From DSUN01 sp035527715 (GTDB lineage: Bacteria; Planctomycetota; PUPC01; DSUN01), in NCBI GenBank assembly GCA_035527715.1, contig DATKZY010000176.1:1-64000 (forward strand): a stretch of DNA of 64,000 bases, written 5' to 3'. How positions within the stretch are numbered: position 1 is the stretch's first letter; each line of letters opens with the position of its first letter. Positions 57,333-64,000 of this stretch are shown here, piece by piece. Below the pieces are notes generated by a model. The model was not told where the DNA came from, searched no databases, and saw only the letters and a list, made by a program, of their open reading frames with translations. A program made the translations under genes and the position numbers.

Positions 57333-57917
57333 TCAATTCGCCACGAAGTTGGCAATGTCGTCGGCGCCCTGCGCCTTGCCGCGGCCCTGGTCGTTCCGCT
57401 CGTCGGGGCCGCACGACCAGACCTCGAACCGCCCGAAGTTGCAGTAGCCCGCCGGCCCCCGCACGGGCTGGACCGCCCGGTTGCCGAGGATATCGTAGTC
57501 GTGGCTCGTCTCCGCCCGCATCACGGCGGTGTCGAAGTAGATGAACGGGCGGTCCCACTCGTCGAGGAGCAGCGGCCGGTCTATCTCGCCGTCCTCGTAG
57601 AAGGCCGACGGGAGGTAGGGGGCGCTTCGCCCCCCCTTGACGTTCAGCAGCGCGACCAGCGAGCGGTTGCCCCGGTTCACGCCCTCCACGAACTCCGAGG
57701 GCGGGAAGACCCCCCAGTCGTTCTGATAGGCCTGGATGCCGCTGGCGATGGCCTCGACGGTGGCCTTGGTGCGTTGGACCTTCTGGTTGCGGCGAATGGC
57801 GGTGAACGCAGGGAAGAGGATCGCAAGGAGGAGCACGATGACCGACGTGACGACGAGCATCTCCACCAGGGTGAAGGCGTCCCCCCGTCGTGGCGGCGCA
57901 AGCACGCGGCTGGACAT
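57333..57917 (-). CDS. Major pseudopilin, GspG-like
   Basis: 194 residues. The leader is short and ends GDA|FTLVEMLVVTSVIVLLLAIL, followed by the GspG pattern RTKATVEAIASGIQAYQNDWGVFPPSEF and the C-terminal region with WDRPFIYFDT and EVWSCGPDERND, where GspG has its calcium site. GspG is the main shaft subunit of the T2SS pseudopilus. It is the first gene of the operon and is preceded by a Pho-box-like array. It differs from the longer pseudopilin at 36761. Confidence 0.88.
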   Translation of the reverse strand: MSSRVLAPPRRGDAFTLVEMLVVTSVIVLLLAILFPAFTAIRRNQKVQRTKATVEAIASGIQAYQNDWGVFPPSEFVEGVNRGNRSLVALLNVKGGRSAPYLPSAFYEDGEIDRPLLLDEWDRPFIYFDTAVMRAETSHDYDILGNRAVQPVRGPAGYCNFGRFEVWSCGPDERNDQGRGKAQGADDIANFVAN

Positions 57918-57969
57918 CGCGGCAGGGTCCTACAGGGGCGGGCGGGACAAGAGACCGGCATACACCTGG

Positions 57970-58033
57970 ATAGTACCCGGGGTGCCCGCGAGCGTTGTCA
58001 GCCGCTTGTAATCGGGTTGTAAATAATTGTAAA
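57970..58033 (-). promoter_or_regulatory. Promoter with four-hexamer Pho-box-like array, pseudopilin operon
   Basis: On the minus strand, TTTACA (58028-58033), TTTACA (58018-58023), ATTACA (58007-58012) and CTGACA (57996-58001) are spaced 10, 11 and 11 bp. A -10 TACTAT lies at 57970-57975. The -35 is weak (GACAAC, 18-bp spacing), as expected for an activator-dependent promoter. The array resembles the one at 39032-39068. Confidence 0.72.
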
Positions 58034-58102
58034 GGGCCGCCCTGGAAACGCCCTGATTCCACCGATTTGCAGCGTTCTAGGGGCCTCGCCGGCGCCGGCG
58101 GC

Positions 58103-59263
58103 TCAGAACATGGCCATCAGACCCTTGGCCCGCACGCGGAAGAAGGCGATGTTGGAGTACACCCGACCCGTCCACACCGGGGTGTAGGCCACGTCGGTGC
58201 CCAGCGCCTTCACCTGCTCGGCCGTGAGGTCGGGGCTGAGGATCACCTGCGCGCAATCGTCGTCGACCTGGTAGGTGACGAGGAAGATGTGGTCGCCGGG
58301 CTGGAGCCAGTCGCGCGCGCGGGCGAAGGTGAAGCGGCGGCCCACGAAGCCGCCCGGCGGCAGCGTGACGTGGTGGTAGAGCTCGGCGCGCTGCGTCGCC
58401 GGCACGCTGAGCCGGGGGCTCGTGTAGCGCGCCCGCCCAGTGTAGACCTCATAGGCGTAGAGCCCGAACAGCCATTCGGACTTCTCGCCGTTGGCGTTCT
58501 CGACCACGGGCTCGAAGTAGACCGTGAGGTCGCGCGGCCTGTCGCCCCGGCTTCGCCGGGCGCCCGTGACGTTCACCAGGTACACCTCCACGGTGATCGG
58601 CTCGTCGGTCCGGTACGTCTCCTTGTCCGTGCGGATGGCGAGTTGAAGGCCGTTCCTGGGCAGCGCCAGCCGGGCCGAGAGGTCGCGCAGCTTGTCCTGT
58701 CGCGACACCTCCTTGGCGCGGCGACTGTCGTCGCGGCAGATGTCAATCCCCGCCCAGCCCAGGAAGAAGTCCGGGATCTCCTTGTAGTTGATGTTCCCGG
58801 TCAGGCCGAGGAAGCCGAGGTGGAGGTAGTGGGTGCATTGGGGGCGGTAGACCGGGTTGCCCTCCATGTCGGTGTTCAGGCCCAGGAAGCCGACCTTGTA
58901 GTCGCCGCCCGATTCGCCCTCGTCGCTGTCCGGGCTGCCCCAGGTCACTTTCTCGTGGCCGGTGACGATCAGGCCCACGGCGTCCTGGTGATGCTCCACG
59001 ACCCCGATCTTGCCGCCGCCGATCCCCGCGTAATAGCCGTCCACCTTGGCACCCCCGATCGGCACGGTGAACGGGCAGTTGGCGTAGAGGCCGAACTGCG
59101 GCTTGGTGGAGAACGTGAAGCCGATGTCGAACATGTCCAACGCGTCGCGCCCGCGGTTGTTCAGGTACGGCCCGACGACCGGTACGTACGAGCACCCCGG
59201 CGCGCAGGCCGCCAGGGCCAGCAGCACAAGGGCTCCGGTCAATCTGCGAGATGCGACGCTCAT
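58103..59263 (-). CDS. Probable lipoprotein, unknown function
   Basis: 386 residues with a lipobox-like signal (ALVLLALAACAPGCSY), so likely attached to a membrane. The N-terminal half is Gly- and aromatic-rich and beta-like (GFTFSTKPQFGLYANCPFTVPIGG, HYLHLGFLGLTGNINYKEIPDF), as in small beta-barrel or cell-surface proteins. The C-terminal half is beta-rich (EPITVEVYLVNVTG, SEWLFGLYAYEVYTG). I do not recognise the family. It has its own promoter, divergent from coaE, and lies just before the pseudopilin operon on the same strand. Confidence 0.72.
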   Translation of the reverse strand: MSVASRRLTGALVLLALAACAPGCSYVPVVGPYLNNRGRDALDMFDIGFTFSTKPQFGLYANCPFTVPIGGAKVDGYYAGIGGGKIGVVEHHQDAVGLIVTGHEKVTWGSPDSDEGESGGDYKVGFLGLNTDMEGNPVYRPQCTHYLHLGFLGLTGNINYKEIPDFFLGWAGIDICRDDSRRAKEVSRQDKLRDLSARLALPRNGLQLAIRTDKETYRTDEPITVEVYLVNVTGARRSRGDRPRDLTVYFEPVVENANGEKSEWLFGLYAYEVYTGRARYTSPRLSVPATQRAELYHHVTLPPGGFVGRRFTFARARDWLQPGDHIFLVTYQVDDDCAQVILSPDLTAEQVKALGTDVAYTPVWTGRVYSNIAFFRVRAKGLMAMF

Positions 59264-59319
59264 GTTCTTCCCACGCGCCCCTCGTTCGGCCTCGGCTCCG
59301 CGCCGCGGCCCTCTCCTAC

Positions 59320-59348
59320 ACGGTAAACCGAGCAGCGATGAAAGTCAA
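59320..59348 (-). promoter_or_regulatory. Sigma70-type promoter for the lipoprotein gene
   Basis: TTGACT (59343-59348), 17-bp spacer, TACCGT (59320-59325). Divergent from the promoter at 59381-59410. Confidence 0.55.
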
Positions 59349-59380
59349 TAGGGCATTGCCGCCGCCACCGAAAAAAAGCC

Positions 59381-59410
59381 TTGACAGCGTGCCGGGGCTT
59401 GTGATATGCT
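59381..59410 (+). promoter_or_regulatory. Sigma70-type promoter for coaE-rho-ftsY
   Basis: TTGACA (59381-59386), 18-bp spacer, TATGCT (59405-59410). A ~255-nt leader to the coaE start follows. The leader (59411-59673) holds no recognised riboswitch or other element, but its length could allow control; rho is often autoregulated through its leader. Confidence 0.65.
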
Positions 59411-59673
59411 TCAAGGGCAAGCCTGTCCTGCATGTCTCGAGTCGTGTCTGCTTCCGGTTCGGTTAGCTTCTCCGAAGGACTTTTGCGCTCCCGAGTTTCT
59501 CACGGATGGCGGTTCCCGCATCCGCTCTGTCACAGCCAGTGGTCAGACGACGCCTTCCTGAACGTAAGGCATCCAACCTGAGCGAGAGCATCATCAGCGC
59601 GCCAAGCGGAGAGACGTAGCCTGTTTCGTCCCCCAGCGGCCGCGGGGCACGAGCCGTCGGCGGAGGGCGCCCC

Positions 59674-60324
59674 GTGGGCCGCGCAGCCAAGGGACCACCT
59701 GTTTCCGAGCACATGAGCCCCAGCGAAGGCGTTTGTCCCGTGATTGGTCTGCTCGGCGGCATCGCCGCCGGGAAGACGACCGTGGCCAGGATGTTCGGCG
59801 ACCTCGGCGCCCGCGTGGTCTCGGCCGACCCGATCGGCCACGCAGTGCTGGCCGACCCAGGGGTCCGCGACCGCATCGTGGCCCGCTGGGGCCGCGGGGT
59901 CCTCGACCCGGCCGGGAACGTGGACCGCGCCCGGCTGGCGCACCGCGCGTTCGGCGACCCGGAGGAGCTGGCGGCCCTCGAGGCCATCACCCACCCGGCC
60001 ATCCTGGTGGAGATGCAGCGCCAGATCGCCGACGCACGCAACGCAGGAGTGCCCGCCATCGTGCTGGACGCCCCGCTGCTGATGGAGGTCCAGTTCGACA
60101 GCCTCTGCGACCTGCTCGTTTTCGTGGACTGCCCGGCCGAGGTGCGGCAGGCGCGAGCCGTGCGGCGGGGTTGGGACCCCGCCGAGATCGCCCGCCGCGA
60201 GCGCCGCCAGCAGCCCCTCGACGCCAAGCGCGCCCGGTCGCGCTTCGTCATAGATGGCCACGCGCCCCTCGAAACCACTTTCCAACAGGTGCAGGAGCTA
60301 TGGCAAGAAACCCTCGCGCGGTGA
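59674..60324 (+). CDS. coaE: Dephospho-CoA kinase
   Basis: 216 residues from GTG 59674, which has GGAGG 7 nt upstream; the ATG at 59713 has no site. The P-loop is GLLGGIAAGKTTVA (about 25-38), followed by VVSADPIGH, LEAITHPAI and VLDAPLLMEVQFD. CoaE phosphorylates the 3'-hydroxyl of dephospho-CoA with ATP, the last step of coenzyme A synthesis in the cytoplasm. The gene overlaps rho by 25 bp. Confidence 0.93.
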   Translation: MGRAAKGPPVSEHMSPSEGVCPVIGLLGGIAAGKTTVARMFGDLGARVVSADPIGHAVLADPGVRDRIVARWGRGVLDPAGNVDRARLAHRAFGDPEELAALEAITHPAILVEMQRQIADARNAGVPAIVLDAPLLMEVQFDSLCDLLVFVDCPAEVRQARAVRRGWDPAEIARRERRQQPLDAKRARSRFVIDGHAPLETTFQQVQELWQETLAR

Positions 60325-61706
60325 AGGAAAAGAAGGAATCCCGCAGCGGCAGCAACTTCGGCAGGGGCATCCTCCCCAGCGACGCCGACCTGGCCGAGGA
60401 GGAGAAGGCCCTCGAGGAACACATCGAGGACTCCAAGAAGACCGGTGAAGAGCTCCAGATCGGCCAGCTCAAGCGCCTCAAGATCCACGAACTCCACACC
60501 ATGGCCGAGGGCGACGGCATCTCCGGCATCGCCGGCCTCAAGAAGCAGGAGCTCATCTACCGCATCCTCGAGGAACGCGTCAAGCGCAACGGACTCATCA
60601 AGGGCGAGGGCGTCCTCGAGGTCCTCCCCGACGGCTTCGGCTTCCTGCGCTCGCCCGACTACAATTACCTGCCCTGCCCCGACGACATTTACATCTCGCC
60701 CTCGCAAATCCGCCGCTTCGGCCTCAAGACCGGCACCGTCGTCGCCGGCCAGATCCGCCCGCCCAAGGAGAACGAGCGCTACTTCGCCCTCCTGCGGGTC
60801 GAGGCCATCAACTTCGCGGCCCCCGAGGAGCTCGCCGACCACATCTGCTTCGAAGACCTCACGCCCCTCCACCCCAACCAGCGCATCATCCTCGAAACCT
60901 CGCCCGAGGTCATCGAGACCCGCGTCGTGGACCTCATCGCGCCCATCGGCAAGGGCCAGCGCGGCCTCATCATCTCCCCGCCCAAGGCCGGCAAGACCAT
61001 CCTTCTCCAGAAGATCGCCAACGCCATCACCGCCAACCACCCCGACATCTATCCCATGGTCCTCCTCATTGACGAGCGGCCCGAGGATGTCACCGACATG
61101 CAGCGCTCCGTCAAGGCCGAGGTCATCTCCTCCACCTTCGACGAGCCCGCCGAGCGGCACATCCAGGTCGCCGAAATGGTCATCGAGAAGGCCAAGCGAA
61201 TGGTCGAGTACGGCAAGGACGTGGTGATCCTGCTCGACTCGATCACCCGCCTCGGCCGCGCCTACAACACCGAGTGCCCCCACAGCGGCAAAATCCTCTC
61301 GGGCGGCGTGGACGCCGCGGCCCTCCAGAAGCCCAAGCGCTTCTTCGGCGCCGCACGAAACATCGAGGAAGGCGGCTCCCTCACCATCCTCGCCACCGGC
61401 CTCATCGAGACCGGCTCGCGAATGGACGAGGTGATCTTCGAAGAGATCAAGGGCACCGGCAACATGGAACTCGTCCTCGACCGCCGACTCGAAGAGCGAC
61501 GCATCTTCCCCGCCATCGACGTCAACCGCTCCGGCACCCGGAAGGAAGAGCTGCTGCTCACCCCCGAGGACCTCAACCGCGTGTGGATCCTCCGCAAGGT
61601 CCTCAGCGAGATGAACGCCACCGAGGCCATGGAGCTCCTCATCGAGCGCATCAAGCGCGCCAAGACCAACAAGGAGTTCCTCGACACCCTCGGCGCGCCC
61701 AACTAG
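60300..61706 (+). CDS. rho: Transcription termination factor Rho
   Basis: 468 residues, about 50 more than the E. coli protein. ATG 60300 lies inside the coaE end. An extra charged N-terminal segment (about 1-50) precedes the Rho N-terminal helices (KRLKIHELHTMAEGDGI), the RNA-binding cold-shock domain (GVLEVLPDGFGFLRSPDYNYL) and the ATPase core with Walker A ISPPKAGKTILL, Walker B VVILLDSITRLGR and the Q/R loops (ILSGGVDAAALQKPKRFFGAARN). It is a hexameric helicase that stops transcription. Downstream is a 107-bp gap with CTTG/GGCTTG-like repeats. Confidence 0.96.
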   Translation: MARNPRAVKEKKESRSGSNFGRGILPSDADLAEEEKALEEHIEDSKKTGEELQIGQLKRLKIHELHTMAEGDGISGIAGLKKQELIYRILEERVKRNGLIKGEGVLEVLPDGFGFLRSPDYNYLPCPDDIYISPSQIRRFGLKTGTVVAGQIRPPKENERYFALLRVEAINFAAPEELADHICFEDLTPLHPNQRIILETSPEVIETRVVDLIAPIGKGQRGLIISPPKAGKTILLQKIANAITANHPDIYPMVLLIDERPEDVTDMQRSVKAEVISSTFDEPAERHIQVAEMVIEKAKRMVEYGKDVVILLDSITRLGRAYNTECPHSGKILSGGVDAAALQKPKRFFGAARNIEEGGSLTILATGLIETGSRMDEVIFEEIKGTGNMELVLDRRLEERRIFPAIDVNRSGTRKEELLLTPEDLNRVWILRKVLSEMNATEAMELLIERIKRAKTNKEFLDTLGAPN

Positions 61707-61813
61707 CCACAGGCGGCAAGCCTCAAGCTTCAAGCCCAGAGATGCCCGATTCCCGCCTTCCCAGGCTTGCGGCTTGTAGCTTGTGGCTTGCAGCCTCTTG
61801 AGGGATTGTGCCC

Positions 61814-62890
61814 ATGCCCTTCTGGGGAAGGAAAAAGAAGGAAGCCCCCGCGGCCGAGCCGGCCCCCCAACCCCCAAAACCCAACACCCAACACCCGGCC
61901 GGCAACAAGCGCGAGCCCTCCCCCCCTCCCCCCCCGCCGCCCCCGCCCGAGAAGAAGAAGGGCCTCTTCGCCCGCATGGCCGCCTCGCTCGGCGCCATCA
62001 AGGACGGCTTGGCCAAGACCCGCAGCTTCCTCGCCGCAGGACTCGGCGCCGTCTTCCGCATCCGCGGCAGGATTGACCAGGAGAAGCTCGACACCCTCGA
62101 AGAGCTCATGATCACCGCCGACATGGGCGTGGACACCGTCGCAAAGCTCCTCGACCGCATCCGCGCCGCCTGGAAGAACCGCGAGATCGAGACCACCGAC
62201 CAGCTTCAGGACTTCCTCAAGGCCCAGCTCAAGGCCCTCCTCCAGCAGGAAGAGATCGGCATCCGCCACGCCGACAAGCCCCCGACCGTCATCCTCGTCG
62301 CCGGCGTCAACGGCTCGGGCAAGACCACCTCCATCGCCAAGCTGGCCCACCACTTCCACAGCCAGGGCGGCAAGGTCCTCCTGTGCGCCAGCGACACCTA
62401 TCGCGCCGCCGCCGTCGAACAGCTCACCATCTGGGCCGAGCGCCTGGGCGTCGAGATCGTCCGCCACCAGCGCGGCGGCGACCCGGGGGCCGTCGCCTAC
62501 GACGCCTGCGACGCCGCCCTCGCCCGCTCGACCGACGTGTTGATCGTCGACACCGCTGGCCGCCTCCACACCCAGCAGAACCTCATGCGCGAGCTGGAGA
62601 AGATCCGCCGCGTCATCGAGAAGAAAATCCCGGGCGCCCCCCACGAAGTCATCCTCGTCCTCGACGCCACCACCGGCCAGAACGCCATTGCCCAGGCCAG
62701 GCAATTCCGCGAGGCCATCAAGGTCACGGGCATCTTCCTGGCGAAGCTCGACGGCACGGCCAAGGGCGGCATCGTCATCGCTGTCCGCGACCAGCTTGGC
62801 CTGCCCGTCAAATTCATCGGCGTCGGCGAAAAGCCCACCGACATCCAGCCCTTCGACCCCGACACCTTCGTCGAAGCCCTCTTCGCATAG
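61814..62890 (+). CDS. ftsY: Signal recognition particle receptor FtsY
   Basis: 358 residues from ATG 61814 (GAGGGA ~9 nt upstream); GTG 61808 is less likely. A basic, Pro-rich N-terminus (nine prolines near residue 38-46) replaces the long acidic domain of E. coli FtsY. The SRP N domain follows, then the G domain: VAGVNGSGKTTSIAKLA (P-loop), CASDTYRAAAVEQL, LIVDTAGRLHTQQNLM, VLDATTGQNAI and LAKLDGTAKGGIV. It docks SRP-ribosome complexes at the inner membrane. It lies in the coaE-rho-ftsY cluster. Confidence 0.95.
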   Translation: MPFWGRKKKEAPAAEPAPQPPKPNTQHPAGNKREPSPPPPPPPPPEKKKGLFARMAASLGAIKDGLAKTRSFLAAGLGAVFRIRGRIDQEKLDTLEELMITADMGVDTVAKLLDRIRAAWKNREIETTDQLQDFLKAQLKALLQQEEIGIRHADKPPTVILVAGVNGSGKTTSIAKLAHHFHSQGGKVLLCASDTYRAAAVEQLTIWAERLGVEIVRHQRGGDPGAVAYDACDAALARSTDVLIVDTAGRLHTQQNLMRELEKIRRVIEKKIPGAPHEVILVLDATTGQNAIAQARQFREAIKVTGIFLAKLDGTAKGGIVIAVRDQLGLPVKFIGVGEKPTDIQPFDPDTFVEALFA

Positions 62891-62947
62891 AGTGCGGCCC
62901 CTGGTCCCGGCAACCCGCGTACCCTCCAATCGTCGTCGTTGTCGTCG

Positions 62948-63005
62948 TCGTCCTCGTCGTCGAATCATCGGCGGCAGAAAGCCCTGGGTTCGACGACGAC
63001 GACGA
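62948..63005. terminator. Inverted (GTC)n/(GAC)n repeat between convergent genes
   Basis: Left arm 62948-62964 and right arm 62989-63005 pair over 17 bp with one mismatch (TCGTCGTCGAA / TTCGACGACGA core) around a 24-nt loop. It lies between the converging ftsY and 64-aa gene, so it could end both transcripts. No U-run is present. Confidence 0.5.
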
Positions 63006-63054
63006 TTCCTGGCTGTCGTCTGTCCTCTGTCGTCTGCCGTCCGTCCCCTTCGGC

Positions 63055-63249
63055 TCAGCCAATGGCCACGGCGAGGATCTGGTCGAGGCGGATGATGATG
63101 CGGCTGTAGGTCTGGCTCCGGGCCTCCACGGCTTCCGTGTCCACCTTCGTCACAATCCCGGCGATGGTCTGGCCGGGGAGGAAGAAGGTGATGCCCTTCT
63201 TGTCCTTCATGCTCAGTTGGAGCAGCTCCAGGAGTGCTTGCGAACCCAT
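63055..63249 (-). CDS. 64-aa conserved-looking small protein, possible Sm-like fold
   Basis: 64 residues with AGGAG 9 nt before ATG 63249 and a good promoter upstream, so probably real. The pattern LLQLSMKDKKGITFFLPGQ, then TIAGIVTKVDTEAVEARS and IIRLDQILAVAIG has the strand rhythm of Sm/Hfq-like proteins (Gly-x-Val-x-x-x-Asp in the second strand and an Ile-Leu run at the end). I cannot confirm membership of that fold. If correct, it could bind RNA. Nothing else in its neighbourhood hints at a role. Confidence 0.7.
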   Translation of the reverse strand: MGSQALLELLQLSMKDKKGITFFLPGQTIAGIVTKVDTEAVEARSQTYSRIIIRLDQILAVAIG

Positions 63250-63323
63250 CGCGGTCTCTCCTCAGAAGGTTGCGAAGCGTCGCCGCCGCGAGCCGCGGCC
63301 GATTGGGCTCCAGCTCGCCGGTG

Positions 63324-63351
63324 ATTGTAGCCCTCCCCGCCCGGTTGTCAA
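63324..63351 (-). promoter_or_regulatory. Consensus promoter for the 64-aa gene
   Basis: TTGACA (63346-63351), 16-bp spacer, TACAAT (63324-63329), divergent from the hemC promoter. Confidence 0.7.
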
Positions 63352-63374
63352 GGGCACCCGCGGCTGAGCATGGC

Positions 63375-63403
63375 TTGACAGGCGCAAGGACTAGGCATAA
63401 CAT
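63375..63403 (+). promoter_or_regulatory. Sigma70-type promoter for hemC
   Basis: TTGACA (63375-63380), 17-bp spacer, TAACAT (63398-63403). The transcript would begin near 63410. Confidence 0.65.
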
Positions 63404-63462
63404 GGACGAGATATGTGGGACGAGTGGGACCTGTGACACTGCCGGACGCCACTTTCAGGACT

Positions 63463-64000
63463 GTGGCAATCCGCAATCCGCAATCCGCAATCCGCATTGG
63501 CACCCGGGCCAGCAAGCTCGCCCTCACCCAGAGCCAATGGGTCGCGGACGCCTTGATGGCCGCCCACCCCGGCCTCGCCTGCGAGCTGGTCCACATCACC
63601 ACGTCGGGCGACCGGCACACGTCGCAGCCCCTCCCCCAGATCGGCGGCAAGGGACTCTTCACGAAGGAACTCGAAGACGCCCTGCTCCGCGGCGACATTG
63701 ACCTGGCGGTCCACAGCCTGAAGGACCTGCCGACGCAGTTGCCCGAGGCCCTGGTGGTCGCGGCTGTGCCCGAGCGGGCGCCGGCGAACGACGCGCTGAT
63801 CGTTGCGGATTGCGGAATGCGGAATGCGGAATGCCACGACGGCAGATCAAGAGTCTTCGCTCTGCCCCAGGGCGCGCGGGTGGGCACGAGCAGCCCGCGG
63901 CGCGCGGCGCAACTGCTCCATCTCCGGCCCGATCTGAGGGTCGTTCCCCTCCGGGGGAACCTCGACACGCGGCTGAGGAAGCTGGCCGAGGGGCAGGCCG
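63463..64000 (+). CDS. hemC: Hydroxymethylbilane synthase (porphobilinogen deaminase), partial at 3' end
   Basis: About 179 codons are visible; the gene continues past the window. GTG 63463 is the proposed start; GTG 63433 and GTG 63424 are in frame and cannot be excluded. Landmarks are RIGTRASKLALTQSQWV, GGKGLFTKELEDALLRGDIDLAVHSLKDLP with the catalytic Asp, and GARVGTSSPRRAAQLLHLRPDLRVVPLRGNLDTRLRKL. HemC joins four porphobilinogen units into hydroxymethylbilane in the tetrapyrrole pathway. Two stretches are repeat-derived: the N-terminus (AIRNPQSAIR) and an insertion after NDALI (VADCGMRNAECHDG). Confidence 0.92.
   Translation, partial: MAIRNPQSAIRIGTRASKLALTQSQWVADALMAAHPGLACELVHITTSGDRHTSQPLPQIGGKGLFTKELEDALLRGDIDLAVHSLKDLPTQLPEALVVAAVPERAPANDALIVADCGMRNAECHDGRSRVFALPQGARVGTSSPRRAAQLLHLRPDLRVVPLRGNLDTRLRKLAEGQA
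63467..63498 (+). repeat. ATTGCGGA-family repeat at the hemC start
   Basis: Four tandem AATCCGC units encode IRNPQSAIRI directly after the proposed start codon. Confidence 0.8.
63803..63834 (+). repeat. ATTGCGGA-family repeat inside hemC
   Basis: Four tandem TTGCGGA/ATGCGGA units encode VADCGMRNAEC in a loop between DALI and the GARVGTSS motif. Confidence 0.8.

Noticed and set aside
59463..61877. 804-codon open frame on the minus strand opposite coaE and rho
   Set aside because: Antisense shadow. The + strand encodes clear CoaE and Rho.
63463..63834. Short tandem repeats around hemC as a CRISPR array
   Set aside because: Units are 7-8 bp without spacers and lie inside coding sequence.

Overview
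This is a GC-rich bacterial chromosome segment whose gene families point to the PVC/Planctomycetota side of the tree, or a lineage with similar content such as Hydrogenedentota. The evidence is PEP-CTERM proteins with LamG domains, secreted PQQ-type propellers fused to methyltransferase-like domains, a TIR-SUMF1 protein, many secreted glycosidase-like proteins, and a type IV pilus/type II secretion (T4P/T2SS)-like system built from fused or enlarged parts. No rRNA or tRNA gene, CRISPR array, transposase or phage gene was seen. The assignment to a phylum is inference.

Layout. 1-3.4 kb (+): the end of a WD40 protein, then a promoter-led pair, TIR-SUMF1 and a radical SAM/SPASM protein. 3.4-8.0 kb (-): a second radical SAM protein, an agarase-like (GH-A clan) hydrolase, and an ECF sigma factor/FecR-like/PepSY-like set. 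8.2-27.8 kb (-): exported polysaccharide-related proteins, namely a 1157-aa unknown, a 1727-aa reading frame holding three LamG/PEP-CTERM proteins in tandem, a sugar isomerase-like TIM barrel, two PQQ propellers with embedded methyltransferase-like folds (one also with malectin and CBM96-like domains) and a GH30-like glycosidase. The last three overlap by 1-4 bases and share a good promoter. 28.0-39.1 kb (-): NifU-like protein, then the T4P/T2SS core, transcribed TPR protein, pseudopilin, secretin, PilM-PilN fusion, PilO-like, two PilP/GspC-like paralogues. 39.3-41.1 kb: an AAC(3)-type acetyltransferase between ~310-bp direct repeats. 41.1-43.5 kb (-): a beta-helix protein. 43.7-47.5 kb (-): a toxin-antitoxin cassette next to a PhoB-type response regulator and its histidine kinase. 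47.6-57.9 kb (-): a second secretion operon of GspG, H, K, J and I-like pseudopilins, with LamG domains inside the H- and K-like members. 58.1-59.3 kb (-): a lipoprotein. 59.7-64 kb: coaE-rho-ftsY (+), a 64-aa protein (-), and the start of hemC (+, cut by the window end).

How the parts may work together. The two pilus/pseudopilin operons each begin with a run of four TTACA/TGACA-like hexamers spaced 10-11 bp that reaches the -35 region, the arrangement known for PhoB/PhoP-family regulators. A PhoB-type regulator and kinase lie just downstream of the second operon. I infer one regulated envelope machine assembled from both clusters, possibly exporting or displaying the LamG and glycosidase proteins. 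The pilus ATPases, platform protein and prepilin peptidase are not in this window.

A second theme is short dispersed repeats. Runs related to ATTGCGGA occur inside coding sequence: in the leaders of three pseudopilins, in a PQQ protein, and twice in hemC. A ~94-bp duplication of the response-regulator 3' end has also given a PIN toxin a foreign C-terminus.
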